Source: Semisulcospira habei
Lineage: Eukaryota; Mollusca; Gastropoda; Semisulcospiridae
Direction of reading: 5' to 3'
Length of the DNA stretch: 64,000 bases
Assembly (NCBI GenBank): GCA_036245525.1
Contig: BTPG01000001.1
Location: 222,124,774-222,188,773, forward strand
Shown here: piece by piece, positions 1 through 12,386 of the stretch
Numbering within the stretch: the stretch's first letter is position 1
Layout of the letters: each line of letters opens with the position of its first letter
The notes under the pieces: generated by a model
What the model was told of the DNA's origin: nothing
Database searches by the model: none
Seen by the model: the letters and a program-made list of their open reading frames with translations, nothing else
Program-made: the position numbers and the translations under genes

Positions 1-659
1 TGTTAAGGGCAGGAGACCACGTTGATGTTTTTGGCGTGAAGTAATCAACATACTCTTTGTCTTTTGGATACTAATTATCATATGATTATGTTGGCACCAG
101 CTTGAAACCTCATCAAGACTTTGGTGGAGAACTTCGTTTATTTTTGGCAATTCGCTGTTTGATGTATGTATGGTAGTGTCATCAGCAAATAAGTCACATG
201 TTGCATCGGGATGTGAGATAGAGAATGGTAAATCATTGATAAATATGTTGAATAACAATGGGCCCAAAATTGACCCTTGAGGAACACCACACGTTACTAA
301 ACCTTCACTCGAGTAATTACCATTAAGCAAAACTTTCTGTCTTCTGTCACTTGGATAGGATAATATCAGATGTACGGTATTGGAATCGATGTGATACATC
401 GGTAGTTTTTTTTTTTTTTTTTAAAATAAGATAGAGTGGTTGACTAAATCAAAGGTTCTTTTAAGGTCAAGAAAAACTGCACCTGATAACTGAGAATTAT
501 TAATGGCTGTAATCCATTTATCAATGATATGTATAAGGGCAGTTTGGCAAGAGTGTTGCGGGCGAAACCCAGACTGCATTTTACTGAGTAGACAGTTCTG
601 TTCTAGAAAATTTTGCAGATGTGTATGGATATGTTTTTCAATAGGTTTTGAGATGAATG

Positions 660-875
660 ATTCAATGATTCAATGATTCAATGAAGCTTTATTTATCAAC
701 GGTTGAGGCATTGACATCGTCACAGACATAGCCATTTTTCAAACCTGCCGTTGCTACAAAACTACGAGACAAAATACAAAAAAAACTAAGTATATAGTGA
801 AATGTAAATGAAACTGACAAAAACATTGCTAGTTTAGGGAAAGAAAGTCCCATGACAATCTCACACACCTAAACT

Positions 876-913
<38 letters not shown>

Positions 914-1032
914 ATCACACCATCACACACGCACGCACAGAGTTTGTAATTGGGAGAATACATAATCAGGGTTACAGGGCAGTATATATTTCACAACGTA
1001 ATGATTACGACTACGAATTACGATTACGAATG
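660..1032 (-). mobile_element. 5'-truncated LINE 3' end inserted in the RT of the preceding LINE
   Basis: This is a 373-bp insertion flanked by GAATG at 655-659 and 1028-1032. Removing it with one GAATG restores the RT reading frame (RPISIL then PFISKPIE), which proves the boundaries. On the minus strand its 3' end reads AATAAAGCTT and then a short array of the 8-bp unit TTGAATCA. Such a tail is typical of CR1-type LINEs. It contains an internal (CA)n tract. Confidence 0.85.
876..912. repeat. (CA)n microsatellite
   Basis: Dinucleotide tract inside the truncated LINE insertion. Confidence 0.95.
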
Positions 1033-2567
1033 GTAGAATGGAGATAGGTCTATAATCATTCAATGAGTTTAAGGTTTTGGTTTTGGGAAGGGGAATGACC
1101 TTAGCTGTTTTTAGCTCATCAGGGAAAATATTTCTTTGAATAGAAAGAGTGTAAATGAACGTTAGAGACTCAACTATGTAGGGCAGAGCTATTTTAAGAA
1201 TTTCGCAACTGATGCCATCTGAACCACATGACCTCTTTTTCATATTAGATATATATTTACCCACGTCAAAAACAGTCATTGGGGGGAGGGAGAAAACACA
1301 ACCAGCAGTACTGTTACTGTGAAATCGTAGTTGCTCAGAACATTGGTATTTCGCAGGATCATTTGTATTAGTGCGTGCTAAAGTCTCAGCTATGCTAAGA
1401 AAGTGGGTATTGAAGGTATCTGCAGTGAGCTCAGGTGCAATGTTCATGTCTCTGTGATTGTGACCTTTAGTTTAGTAAACTTGCCAAACAGAGCGCAGGT
1501 TCTTGCCGTCTGCAATGATCTGTTCAGCATGTTGTCTTTGAGCTTTTCGGACTAAAGATTGACAAAATTTCTTTGTTTTTTATAGTCAACAAATTTCTTT
1601 TCTTTCTTAAGTGTATCTCTGAGTTGCATGGCTGCTTTTATTTCTCCAGTTAGCCATTCAGGGATTGTGGGATGTTTGACACGTTTTGTTCGCACTGGGG
1701 CATGTTTATCTAGAACACCGAGGAACAGTTCATACCAGTGGGTGAGGGCTTCATTTGGGTCATTGTAATTTAACACATCATTAAATGGGGTATTGGATAA
1801 GTCATAGAGAAAGGCATTCTGGTTAAATTTTTTGAAAGACCTGTAAATAATAGTAGTATGCCCTGTGCAAGATTTCTTATCTAATTTGGCAGACAGCGAG
1901 AAAGATACTGGGAAGTGATCACTGATAGAAAAATTGAGAACATGGACATTATTAACAGCATTACATTTGTAGTATAGATCATGGTCTATCATTGTCGCAG
2001 AAGATGAAGTTACTTGTGTTGGCGACTGAACAACTTGTGTTAAACCAAGAAAAGAGATCATTGAATTCCATGAAGAGTAACAGTCTTTTAACAAATCAAC
2101 ATTAAAATCACCTAGGATATGTATATCACCCCTGCATTTCTGTACTGTGTCAATCATTGATTCAAAGTCATCAAGCCATCCACTGTGGCTGCTGGATTTC
2201 TATAAATAAACCCTACAAGAACGGGTGATGACTTCTATGTTTTTATTTCCAGCCACATGCATTCAATTTGCTTTGATTCTAGGTCAAAACTTCTAGTCAC
2301 ATATTGAATTATAGAGTCATGTATGTATATTACTATGCTAGTTTGGCCTAGAACAGAGGCATCACGACGTAGATTAGCAAAATTTGGTATGGAAATTGCC
2401 TGATCACTGATATTATCTGTCAGGCGGGATTCAGTAAAGCCAAAGATATGAAATTGTGATGGCTGATTTAAGAGAATAGTGATGTCTGGTATTTTGCGGC
2501 AGAGATGATACACATTAAGGTGGCCAATGTTCAAGAGACGATCTGGGTTGTTGGTATTTGGTGACAT

Positions 2568-4335
2568 GCGTCTTTCTGACTACAGGATAATGGGAGAAAA
2601 AAGCAACTGGTTGCACATGTGAAGTAACAAGAGAATGAGAAAGTAAAGCTAAATAACCGAAGCTAAATACCCAATAACAGGTTTAACACGAACGATCTAA
2701 TCTATGCAATAAGTAATGACACGCAATAAGATTTCCAAACACGGTACGTGTCACAAATGAGAGTTCAATGTTCCTATAACTCAATGCTGCCTTACAAGAT
2801 ATCCCAAAAATTATTATTTTTTAAATCGCATAAGCGTCCAGCAATTTCTTATGTCCGGACAAATCCCAAGAAAAGCACAAGCAGATACAAATATGCTTGT
2901 GATGAAAGTGTCAACACTCGCACGATATGTCAAGATGATGCCATCGCAGCACACATTTAAGATATTAAATAGATATTAGTAATCAAAATACAGTAAGACA
3001 CGCTAGTCCATGAATTACTATTTTCATCTAGTAATATATCGGCATATAATACTGAAGGAATCATAAGACACTCTATGCCCGTCACATTTCTATTGTATTG
3101 AGTATGAGTGCCTCGCATAGCCTGACATATTAGATAAGTCGACAGGCCGACAATGAAAAATTGACACCACTGACACAACACATTTCATAGTCAATAGACC
3201 GAACCACCATTTTCGCGCGAACATTTGGCTCCGCCCCTTTAGTCGGGGCCGGTCCGGCAAGCGTGCTACGAGTGCTTCACGGTAAACAGCGCGAGCGTAG
3301 ACTGCTAGTATAGTAAAGGGCGCTATTCGACGTTGATTTTGTTAAACCATATTTAGGATGGCTTATCTTTTTGAGTATATCATTATTGGCGCTGTAAAAT
3401 GATAAGTACAAACTAGGTATTGGGTTTAATCAGTACAACGAGTGGGGATATTGTCAGTCAAGAGATTATGTAGTTATCTATCTCAACCTGCCCCGTCGCA
3501 ACCTGCCCCAAAGCAGGCATCTGCAAAAAACACGCAGTATTTTAACTTGGCCGCAGTGTTAACTAATCCGATGCAAACACAAGCTTTCATTGTTTCTTTA
3601 CTTTCGGAAAAAAAACATGTATCACCTCTGTCCTTCATGCAGTAACTCTAAACTTAATATTTTTCAACATTGTCAGATTTGTTTTACCCTTGAAAACAAG
3701 CCTCACTTCCTTCGGCTCAAAGCACATGTGATCATTCCTGCTAAAACTTGCTTGATGTTGTAGCCGGGCATTGGAAATATTACTAGCGGAAAAAGAAAGA
3801 CTGAATTATAAACTAACGGTCTTATTTTGGGGGTGTCTCACCCTGCCCCGGTCGCCCCTACATGCACGAATGCTTCACACACAAGTGACAGATCTATGAC
3901 CCAATTTAACACGAATGCTTCACACACACTGACAGATCTACGATCCAATTCAGCAGACCAAATGTAAGTACAAGCGATCAAGTCAGTCTGTGAACACTGA
4001 TGGAACACGGAAAGTAGAAACTTTACTTTCGAGCATGCGTAATGATGTCTTGTGATTATATCAGGGTTTATTTGATCATGTGACCGAACGCAAGCTTTTA
4101 TCCATTCTTTCATGTCTGCCAGTCGAGATAAAAACTTTGGGAACGGAAAAAAATTCTACACCGGGATATCGATTGACACTCCAAATAAGAACAGTGCTTT
4201 CCAGGCATCTCTGGCAACCGCCGAAATGGGCTAAAATAACCGTAACATCGAAGCTCTTCCGTGCCCGGCAAGCATAAACTTCGGCTGTTTTGCCGTACTG
4301 TATTGTCGATAAGAAACTTGATGTTCTTGTGGTAA
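2568..4335. other. No recognisable gene
   Basis: 2568-2740 is probably the 5' leader or inter-ORF part of the LINE on the left. The remainder shows only short, low-quality open frames. Those around 3838-4381 overlap one another on both strands and have no recognisable motif. Upstream exons of the Ig/AIG1 gene could hide here, but none could be supported. Confidence 0.5.
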
Positions 4336-5940
4336 CAGTCTTGGTTGAAGGAAAATGGGGATGAAATGACCATTGCAGCATTGACCCCTCCAGGCTACAC
4401 CGTCATCAATAAACCACGCTCACTGAGAAGTGGTGGGGGTGTGTCTATGATTTACAAGAGTTCTATGAATGTGAGATTGTGCTCTACAAAAATCTTCACT
4501 ACTTTTGAAAACATTGACTTCACCATTTCTAAGTAATCAGTGAGTGTGAGGCTATTTTGTTTGTACCACTCTCCCCCATCAAAGATAAATAAGCACACAA
4601 ATGCTGAATTTCGGGAGGAATTTTCACTCTTCCTCTCAAGTATTGTGGTCACAACACAACAACTGGTTGTACTTGGTGACTTTTATATTCACTGGGACAC
4701 TAAGAATGATTCTGATACCAAGCAGTTCATGCAGCTCTGCCGTTTCTACAACTGTCTTAGTTAGTCTGTGTACCAACCATCCCCACCCGGGTCTGCCCTG
4801 GGGGACTTGGGTGGGGTTAACTACTTTTTAGTTCCCAGGGTCACAGGGTGGGTTTTCTCCTCTATTCTGGGGCATATGTTTCTGCCTACCCTTGGTCCAT
4901 TCACCTGTATTTTCCTTGTTTAAACTCTCCCTACTGTCTGCGCTGCCTGTAGCTCTTGGTATTGGATGTTTGTTGCTAAATGGTCTTAGCTTTATTTAGG
5001 CCCCATGTCGTAGGTTTATTTAACGTATTAGACCGGCTGGCGACATACATTCAATATTCTGTTGGTTTTTGTTGTTGTTGTTGTTGTTGTTTTTTTTTCA
5101 CAAGCAGTGCAGGCACGTCCTGAGAAAGCCTTGTTAAGCAATGTACAATCATGTGTATCAACCCACGAACGAGGCCACATTTTGGAGTGGGTTGTTACCC
5201 CTACGTCTCTGTCAACCAGTCTTATTCACACGGTGTGTGTCTAGAGGACATGCAGCTCTCTGGTCACTTTCTCCATGCGACTGGCGAAATCTAGGACTCC
5301 AAAGCTGAAAGTCAGGTGCCATATGCTGCTGCAGAAACTTCAGCTTGAGTTTGGTATCACGGACTGTGTCTAACAGTGGTTTCGGTCGTACCTTGATGAC
5401 AGGTTCCAGTACGTCAGTGTTAATGGTGTGGCGTCTGATGTTATCCGGCTAGTATGCGGGGTCCCTCAAGGGTCCGTCTTAGGGCCGGTTCTGTTCTCTC
5501 TCTACACCACTAAGTTAGACAAGTACAGGTTAGGGCAACAGTTGTTTGCAGATGACTCTGGTCTCGATGACTCATTTCATCCTGACAGTGTCTCCGCTTC
5601 TCAGACAGTGCAAAAAATCGAGTCGTGCTGAATCAAGTCCTGGAGGTCAACCAATATGCTGAAGTTAAATGATGATAAGACTGAAGCAATTCTGTGTGGA
5701 CCCAAGAACAAACTGGGTGTGGAATCTCTTGATGCCATCCGTGTTGGTGAGTCTCTCATCCCTTTCTCCAAAACTGTCAGAGATCTTGGTGTCTTTGTCG
5801 ATGCCAGTCTTACCATGGAAGACCATATCAGTGCTGTTGTCAGGGGATGCTACTTCCATCTTCGCTCCCTTGGGAAACTACGACCTGTCCTGACGGCGAA
5901 AGCTGCAAATGCTGTCGCCGTTGCCGTTGTCCTAATAAAA
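4336..5940 (+). pseudogene. LINE fragment: endonuclease and RT remnants
   Basis: The translated plus strand shows the end of an EEP endonuclease (GDEMTIAALTPPGY, SGGGVSMIYKSS, then VVLGDFYIHWD). After a SINE insertion it continues with VYQPTHERGH and the RT motifs GVPQGSVLGPVLFSLYTT and LFADDSGL, and then the thumb region (LNDDKTEAILCG, VRDLGVFVDASLTMEDHI). The usual GDFN of the nuclease reads GDFY here, so a key residue is changed. There are several stops and frame changes (near 4536, 5370 and 5630). Both ends are truncated. It lies in the region upstream of the Ig exon, in the same orientation as the host gene. Confidence 0.85.
4779..5151 (+). mobile_element. SINE copy 1 (CCCACCCGGG family)
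   Basis: This repeat is flanked by a 12-bp target duplication (TGTGTAYCAACC at 4767-4778 and 5152-5163, one mismatch) and splits the endonuclease of the surrounding LINE. It starts CCCCACCCGGGTCTGCC and ends GCAATGTACAATCA. Related copies lie at 8163-8528 and 33630-34016. No clear tRNA-like box A/box B pair was seen. Confidence 0.9.
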
Positions 5941-6381
5941 TAAGTGTTGCCGATCGTACTGAACTTGTAAGAACGCTGTTAATCAACAACGTTGTCATAA
6001 ATGTCATGATCCTGTACTTTCTTTTTTCCAAACTTTGTTTTACAAGTAGCTTAAATCTCGTGTTCGAGATCATCTCTTTCTATGCCGCAAGAAATAGTAT
6101 ATACAAATAATTAAAATAAAAAGAAAGACGGTCTTCATATAAGTGCAAGAACCAAAATAATACATCATGCCACCCACGTAACGTGATGGGCGCCATGATG
6201 CATTCCTAAGATGCTTTGTCGCGTCATGTTTGCGTGTCAATGCCGGTTCCAAATGCAAGTGTTAACGCATCAACCCGGGTTGAACTCTACTCGAGTTCAA
6301 TCTGGGTTGCAAGTGTAAACGGCCTCATTGTTGCAGGAATACAATTATTGTCAGATTCATGTTTATGTTCATTGACTGCAG
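5941..6381. other. Intergenic or intronic, no gene recognised
   Basis: Holds nothing recognised. A polypyrimidine stretch and TTGACTGCAG at its right end form the probable acceptor of the Ig exon. Confidence 0.5.
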
Positions 6382-6585
6382 TGATTGTGCTGGAGTGTTA
6401 CTGGCTTACTGTTGGCAACATGCAGTGTGAACCCCCAGCGCCTGGCTATGAGTTCAACGGAACAGTGAGCGACCAAGTGAGAGTTACCATACCGAAGGTG
6501 TCTCCTGACTTTCAAGGCAAATACGAGTGTCGCGCAGAGCCGTCATACCCACGGGACATCAAAGACTGTGTCTTCTTGATCAAGT
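6382..6585 (+). CDS. Exon: Ig-like half-domain of the Ig-TM-AIG1 gene
   Basis: This 204-bp exon is phase 1 at both ends, as is usual for Ig exons. The acceptor follows TTGACTGCAG and the donor chosen is GTGGGT at 6586. The encoded segment has the cysteines ECYW (residue 6), MQC (16), GKYEC (50) and KDC (63), with VRVTIPKVSPDFQGKYEC matching the E-F strand D-x-G-x-Y-x-C signature of Ig domains. The C6 to C50 spacing of 44 residues is short for a complete Ig fold, so the domain either spreads over another exon or is a compact variant. Alternative donors at 6584 and 6590 exist, but only the phase-1 donor fits the next exon. The frame is open well upstream of the acceptor, so the exon start is less certain than its end. 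Confidence 0.65.
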
Positions 6586-8149
6586 GTGGGTACCATTCTT
6601 CCCTCCATCATCCCTACAATAGCGTCCTGTTGATATTGTCAGGTATAAGACAAAACGAACGAAACGAAACCAAAAGTGGATGACTGCAAGTGCTTATAAT
6701 AATTATTTAAGTATCGCCTGCTACAGGACTGGTTCCGCTATCGGCCTATAGGTAAAGCTGGAGTTCCCTTACGACTTTAATGTATCTCATGCTCTGTTAA
6801 CGGGATGCGCGGTTTTTTAAATTTTTTATATTTTTATTTTTTAAACGCGCGCGATGCGAAACAAAAAGACTCGGAGAATCTCAGATTGTACCATGTATAG
6901 GCGCCTTATAAATCATCCTTATTATTATTATTATTATTATTACTACCAGATTATGGTTTTAATGACTCGCATACCACGTGTACTGTTTCATATACTGATC
7001 GGAGGAATCCTAAATTGCTTCGCCTGCAAACTGCTCAAATTATTGATTTTTGCGTGGCTCTACATAATTTTAGCACAACCAAAGTTGTGACGTCAGCTGA
7101 GACACATTCATGAAATAAAAAGGGCATGAACAACTGGATAGCTAGGTAAACATTGGTAATGTGATGCTCAACATGCGGAAGATTTATATCAGTTACATCA
7201 GACTTTTTGTAGATTTCACTCAAAATTCAACTGCCAAAACAAACTTTTTAAAGAAAAGAATTTGGTGTCATATGAAATGACCTGCCTTTTCTGTATATTC
7301 TTACTCACTGTTTAACGCATTTTGAATGTGTTCCGTGAAATGGCAGTTTTGTGAGGGTACTGAGACAGATGGCTGACACAAACGACATTATTTACACAAG
7401 TGTGCATGGGTCCATGGGTCGGTCGGGTTTTGAGTAGCCTCAGCAATTAATGGGATTATGAAGATGACGTTTTCAAATATATATATGTACCCACTCCATA
7501 AGGTTTTCCTTCTTTGACACATGTGTTGATATATTGTATAACAAGCGAATTAATATTCATGAATTTGTTTGATATACTTCCCTTCCCAAAATCCCTTGTG
7601 CGCCAAGATTCGATCTTGATGACATGCACATTTTTCAAAACGGAAACGCTAAATATTTTCATACGGCAACATTAACAAGCTTCGCATATGTAGTAGAAAT
7701 AAAATACTTCTTAGTGTGTACGAACGCTCGAAGTTTACATCCTATACATAAACACGAACGAAAACATACCAGGAAACTTGCGAGTCGCTGGACTGACTAG
7801 TGAAATTCAGTGACGAGACGTCAGCTGGCGATATCGACAACCCCTGAGAAAAGAACTAAATAAACAAACCTGCTGCCATTTTCCGCAATTATGCGTGCTA
7901 CGTGATCTAGTAACAAGTAGAATTTACTCAGTAACACGCACGGTTATACAAAGCAGACGAAATCTAAGCTCTGAGTCGACAGCGATATGCAGTCGTCTGC
8001 CATTCATGTGTTTTGTCTGAACACCGCAATCAGCCGCAAAATGAATGTTTTGTTTTGGACTAGGTACATAAATTATATTGAGCAACATTTTGCTTGATAT
8101 AGTGCTGATAACCGACAGATGTGATTACTTGACCTGAATCAAATGCCCT
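6586..8149. other. Intron sequence, nothing recognised
   Basis: Part of the first visible intron. It has a short (TTA)n tract near 6908-6940 and otherwise AT-rich sequence without motifs. No exon with good splice sites was spotted. Confidence 0.5.
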
Positions 8150-8162
8150 CGTCTTCGACTCG

Positions 8163-8528
8163 CCCCCACCCGGGTCTGCCCTTGGGGATTCGGGTGGGAT
8201 TAACTACTGTTTAGTTCCCAGGGTCACCCTGGTCAGCCCCACGGGATGGGTTTTCCCCTCTATTCTGGGGCGTGTGTTTCTGTCTACCCTTGGTTCATTC
8301 ACCTGTGTATTTTCCTTTTTTGGACTCTCCCTACTGTCTGCGCTGCCTGTAGCTCTTGATATTGGATGTGTGTTGCTAAATGGTCTTAGGTTTATTTAGC
8401 GCATTAGACCGGCTGGCGACATAATTCAATATTCTGTTTAGTGTTTCTTTTTACAAGCAGTGCAGGCACGTCCTGAGAAAGTCGTGTTGCTCTCGGGACG
8501 TCAAGCAATGTACAACCAACCAGCCAAT
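8163..8528 (+). mobile_element. SINE copy 2 (CCCACCCGGG family)
   Basis: Flanked by a perfect 13-bp target duplication CGTCTTCGACTCG (8150-8162 and 8529-8541). Same start and end as the copies at 4779 and 33630; the tail is a degenerate CAACCAACC run. Confidence 0.92.
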
Positions 8529-8612
8529 CGTCTTCGACTCGGACATTTTGATTCGGGCCTCGTAATCACATCTGCCTATCGGCACTATATCAAGCAAAAT
8601 GTTGCTCAGTAT

Positions 8613-8681
8613 ATACTATACTATACTATACTATACTATACTATACTATACTATACTATACTATACTATACTATACTATAC
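8613..8681. repeat. (CTATA)n microsatellite, left block
   Basis: About 14 tandem copies of the pentamer CTATA, ending at the 3' end of a truncated LINE whose other end also abuts CTATA repeats. Confidence 0.95.
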
Positions 8682-8684
8682 TTG

Positions 8685-11021
8685 TCTTGGCTTGACTTCG
8701 CGAACGAAGATTCTATAGGGGTTGCCCACGTCGTCTGCAGGCATGTTCGTGGCTGCGGAGGCCAATCCGGGACAGGCAGGTTCGACCGCAGTGGCTGCAG
8801 GGGAAGGTCTGGTCAGGGTTGTGAGTTTCGACAACTCTGTTTTTTCTCCTGAGCCGCTTGTCCTTAAGACTAGCTCTGCGAGAGTCCTCAAAGGAGGCGG
8901 CTGCCTTGTAAATGGAGCGCCAGGTGTCGCGGTCAGCAGCAAGCGAAGACCACTGGCGGTGGTCGATTTGGCAGGCACTAAGTGACTTCTTGAGACCGTC
9001 TTTGTATCAAAAAAAAAAAAAAAAAAAAAAAAGCAATCCAGACCAAAAAGGTGACTGCCAAGCGTGTAATATGCAAAGAAGTACCCAACGGAGAAAGAAA
9101 CACGCTTAGAAAAGACGGGTACAACACAATTTATTAATATTTCGGGTAAATACCCTTTGTCAAAATAGACAAACAAACAAACATAGAGATTAGCCGCTAC
9201 TTATCTTCATTTGGCAGAAGGAATGTGGCAACGTCTTTGTATCTCTTCTTTGGTGCCCCTCTGTCTCTGTGTCCAGTGGCGAGCTCAACGAACAGAGTGA
9301 TCTTGGGTAGGCGATGATCCTCCATCCTGGAGACGTGCCCCGCAGCAGCAAAGCCTCGATGCTCACAGTTTCCGCCTGTTCAAGGACCTCGACGTTGGTG
9401 ACATAGTCACTCCAGTGAATGCTGAGGATGGTACGCAGGCAGCGCTGGTGAAAGCATTCGAGGAGTCGTAGTTGGCTGGCTGATCTTGATGCCTTTTTTC
9501 AGCTGTTGATTGTGCCACACCCTCTTGAATAGTCGCCCGAAAGCACTGTTCGCTTTTGCCAGCCTGTTGTCCAGCTCCTTGTCCAGTTTGGCGTCTGACG
9601 TGATGATGCAGCCAAGGTAGGTTAAACTGGTGTACAGACTTCAGTTCGGACACGCCGATGGTGATGCGGGGAGGGCGATGCTCTTCCTTGGGTGCCGGCT
9701 GATGAAGGACCTCTGTCTTTTTCAGACTGACCTCGAGTCCAAAAAGCTGGGCAGCATCTGCGAAGCAGGACGTGATGCGCTGCAAGGCTCTCTCTGTGTG
9801 TGCAGCGAGGGCAGCGTCATCAGCAAAGAGCAGCTCACAAATCAGTTGGTCTAGGGTTTTGGTGTGGGCCTGCAGTCGTCTGAGGTTGAACAGGTTGCCA
9901 TCGAGACGATACCTGATGTACACACTGCGTCGTCATCGTCAAGGTCCACTGTGGCCTGCTTCAACATCATGCTAAAGAAGATGGTAAAGATGGTCGGTGC
10001 CAGCACGCAGCCCTGCTTCACGCCGTTGAGAATGGGAAATGGTTCTGAAAGGTCACTGTTGAGTCTGACCTGGCCTTGCTGGTCCTCGTGGAGCTGGACG
10101 ATCATGCTGAGGAACTTTGGGGACAGCCAAGTCGCCCCAGGATCTGCCACATGCCTTGCCTGCTCACAGTGTCAAACGCTTTTGTTAGGTCGACAAACGT
10201 TACGTACAGCCCTTTGTTCTGCTCGCGGCACTTCTCCTGAAGCTGTCTCAGCACAAAGACCATGTCGGTGGTACTCCTGTTGGCTCTAAAGCCACACTGG
10301 CCCTCTGGGAGGTGGTCTTCAGCGATGGCAGGTACCAGCCGATTCAGGAGCAGCCTTGCGAGAATTTTCCCGGCAATGGACAGCAGGGTAATTCCACGAT
10401 AATTTGAGCAGGCAGACTTCTCTCCTTTGTTCTTGTACAGGGTGATGATGACTGCATCACGGAGATCCTTTGGTAGTGTTCCTTTCTCCCAGCAGCAGAG
10501 AAAGAGGTCATGGAGCTTGTTGTGCAGTGCTGGGCCTCCATGTTTCCAGATCTCTGGCGGGATTCCGTCAATGCCTGCTGCTTTGTCACTCTTGAGCTGG
10601 TGGATGGCTGTGAGGGTCTCTTCGGCAGTGGGCGGTTCGTCCAATTCAACCTTTAGTGGGAGGTGTGGGATTTGGAGGATGACTGTTTCTTGAACAGTGC
10701 GCTCAGCGCTGAAGAGGTCCTGAAAGTATTCCGACCAGCGGTTCAAGATGGAGGTATTATCTGTGAGGAGTGCCTGTCCATCAGCGCTTCGCAGGGGACT
10801 TTGTACCAGGTGCCTGGGGCCATACACTGCTTTCAGTGCTTCGTAGAAGCCCCTGTATTCACCGTTGTCAGCGCAAAGCTGGGTCCTCTGCGCGAGTCTG
10901 GACCACCACTCGTTCTGGAGCTCTCTAAGCTTGAGCTGGAGACTGCTGCAGATGAGGCGGAAGGCAGACATCTTCACAGGGCAGAAAGGCTGGGCTAGGT
11001 GGGCCTGGTGGGCGGCTCTTT
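8685..11021 (-). pseudogene. 5'-truncated, deleted copy of the tRNA-headed LINE (copy 3)
   Basis: This is a minus-strand copy of the element that is intact at 49553-53577. The 3' end (CTTGGCTTGACTTCGCG on the plus strand) is at 8685. The copy stops abruptly at 11021, in the linker upstream of the RT. It keeps the RT motifs FVDLTKAFDTVSRQGMW, GVKQGCVLAP and LLFADDAAL, and a C-terminal zinc-finger region. Internal deletions of about 18 bp (near 9340) and 65 bp (near 9470), frameshifts and a 224-bp insertion (9008-9231) disable it. It sits in the first visible intron of the Ig/AIG1 gene, in antisense orientation, between two blocks of CTATA repeats. Confidence 0.92.
9008..9231. mobile_element. 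224-bp insertion with 11-bp target duplication
   Basis: Flanked by CGTCTTTGTAT at 8997-9007 and 9232-9242. It begins with an A-run of about 22 and contains CCAGACCAAAAAG, GAAACACGCTTAGAAAAG and ACACAATTTATTA, followed by TTTCGGGTAAATACCC. The same motif set occurs as an inverted pair at 36301-36461. The TTTCGG...CCTTTGTC motif recalls terminal repeats of Penelope-like elements, which is only a suggestion. Confidence 0.8.
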
Positions 11022-11123
11022 ACTGTACTGTACTATGCTATACTATACTATACTATACTATACTATACTATACTATACTATACTATACTATACTATACTA
11101 TACTATACTATACTATACTATAC
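11022..11123. repeat. (CTATA)n microsatellite, right block
   Basis: Starts with degenerate units (ACTGTACTGTACTATG) at the LINE breakpoint and then becomes regular CTATA repeats. Confidence 0.95.
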
Positions 11124-11264
11124 ATGTATAGTAATTCACATTAGTTTAAATGAAAAGCTTTCACAAGAAAAGCAAAGTGTAAACAACTCAGTGGTACACG
11201 TGAAACCCCAATGATGGCTAGGTCACAAATACACCACCACTCTCACGCGCTACCAACACTCACA

Positions 11265-11265
<1 letters not shown>

Positions 11266-11347
<82 letters not shown>
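11266..11347. repeat. (CA)n microsatellite
   Basis: About 40 CA units. Confidence 0.97.
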
Positions 11348-11349
<2 letters not shown>

Positions 11350-12071
11350 CTGTCTCGACCGCGCTAAGCTCAGACTGTCTGGAATAGCACAGTGAACCTG
11401 CAGACAGTTCGCAAACTAGAGTGTGTCATTGTTCGCGAACCCCCCCCCCCCCCCCCTTCCGAATGGCTAAAGACTTTCTACATGTAGTAAGGCCACGCAC
11501 AATTCGAAAATATACTCATTTTCCCATTATGTATTTCGAAATAAGAAGTTTAGATCGCACAGAGTACGTACGTGAGAGGTTTGCATTCCGAAATACCACA
11601 AGAATGCGAGAAATACCACAAGAATGTTAGTAACATGGGAAACAACTTCACATGTGTATTGTAATGTAGATTTGAGTTTATAGATACTGAGTTGAAAATA
11701 GCTTCGTGTTACACTTTGTTGTTTCATGTGTTGCAAGCTAAATTGCATCCTATGTTTGTTGTGCGAAATGGACATTCGTTACGAATTTTATTTGTTGATT
11801 CAACTGTTGTGTTGGAGTTAAATATATGCATCGCTCCTGTTTAAAAGATGGCTTCGACCTACATCTCTATTATACGGTTGTCATAGTTTCTTAAAACATA
11901 AAGGTGCCGTATTCGTATGCGTAATTTCTAGACAGACCGAGCGGCTGACACTTTTGCAACTGTTTGATCCATAGTCACCGAGCGCGTTCTTCAACTGTTT
12001 GATTCTGATCGAACCTGGACCTGTTGGAACTTAGTCCAGGGGGAAAACAAACAAAAGAATAAAACAATAGA
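11348..12071. other. Intron sequence, nothing recognised
   Basis: Contains a C-run near 11440 and no supported exon or repeat. Confidence 0.5.
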
Positions 12072-12307
12072 GATCACAGCAGCACCTAGTCACGTCAGAC
12101 ATCTTGTTCTAATGGTGTAAGCATAAAATGGGCTGCCAGTGCGCTATAGAAAATGTCTGAGGGCTTCTGATACATTTTGTGTGTGTTTGTTTTTGATTTC
12201 GCGGAATTCGTCGTGTACTGGGTGCACACATGCGGTCACTGTGAGCCAGAGATTCAATTTTTTTAAAATTATTTTTTAAATGTTTTTATTTTATTTATTT
12301 TTTAAAA

Positions 12308-12386
<79 letters not shown>

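Larger units (their letters stand above)
1..2567 (-). pseudogene. CR1/L2-like LINE ORF2 (endonuclease + reverse transcriptase), broken
   Basis: Read on the minus strand, this is the second ORF of a non-LTR retrotransposon. It starts at a Met near 2567 (MSPNTNNPDRLL), followed by the endonuclease motifs GHLNVYHL and FTESRL. The GDFNVD and ISDHFPV motifs of the same EEP nuclease domain come after a frame break near 2235. A second frame break lies near 1550-1450, after which the RT begins (CGSDGISCEIL, NDYRPISIL). The RT is split by a later insertion at 660-1032 and resumes with FISKPIEKH, SGFRP, PQGSILGPLL (about 255-300) and FADDT (about 175-205). It runs off the left edge. The protein resembles the ORF2 copies at 44.5-49.5, 55.4-57.5 and 59.3-62.2 kb. 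Frame breaks and the insertion make it non-functional. Confidence 0.9.

Noticed and set aside
3838..4381. Several overlapping 65-101-codon frames
   Set aside because: They overlap on both strands, contain no recognisable motifs and have no splice context.
6584..6590. Alternative donors GTGTGG (6584) and GTACCA (6590) for the Ig exon
   Set aside because: Both leave phase 2 and would break the frame at the 12797 exon; the phase-1 donor at 6586 fits, though its consensus is modest.
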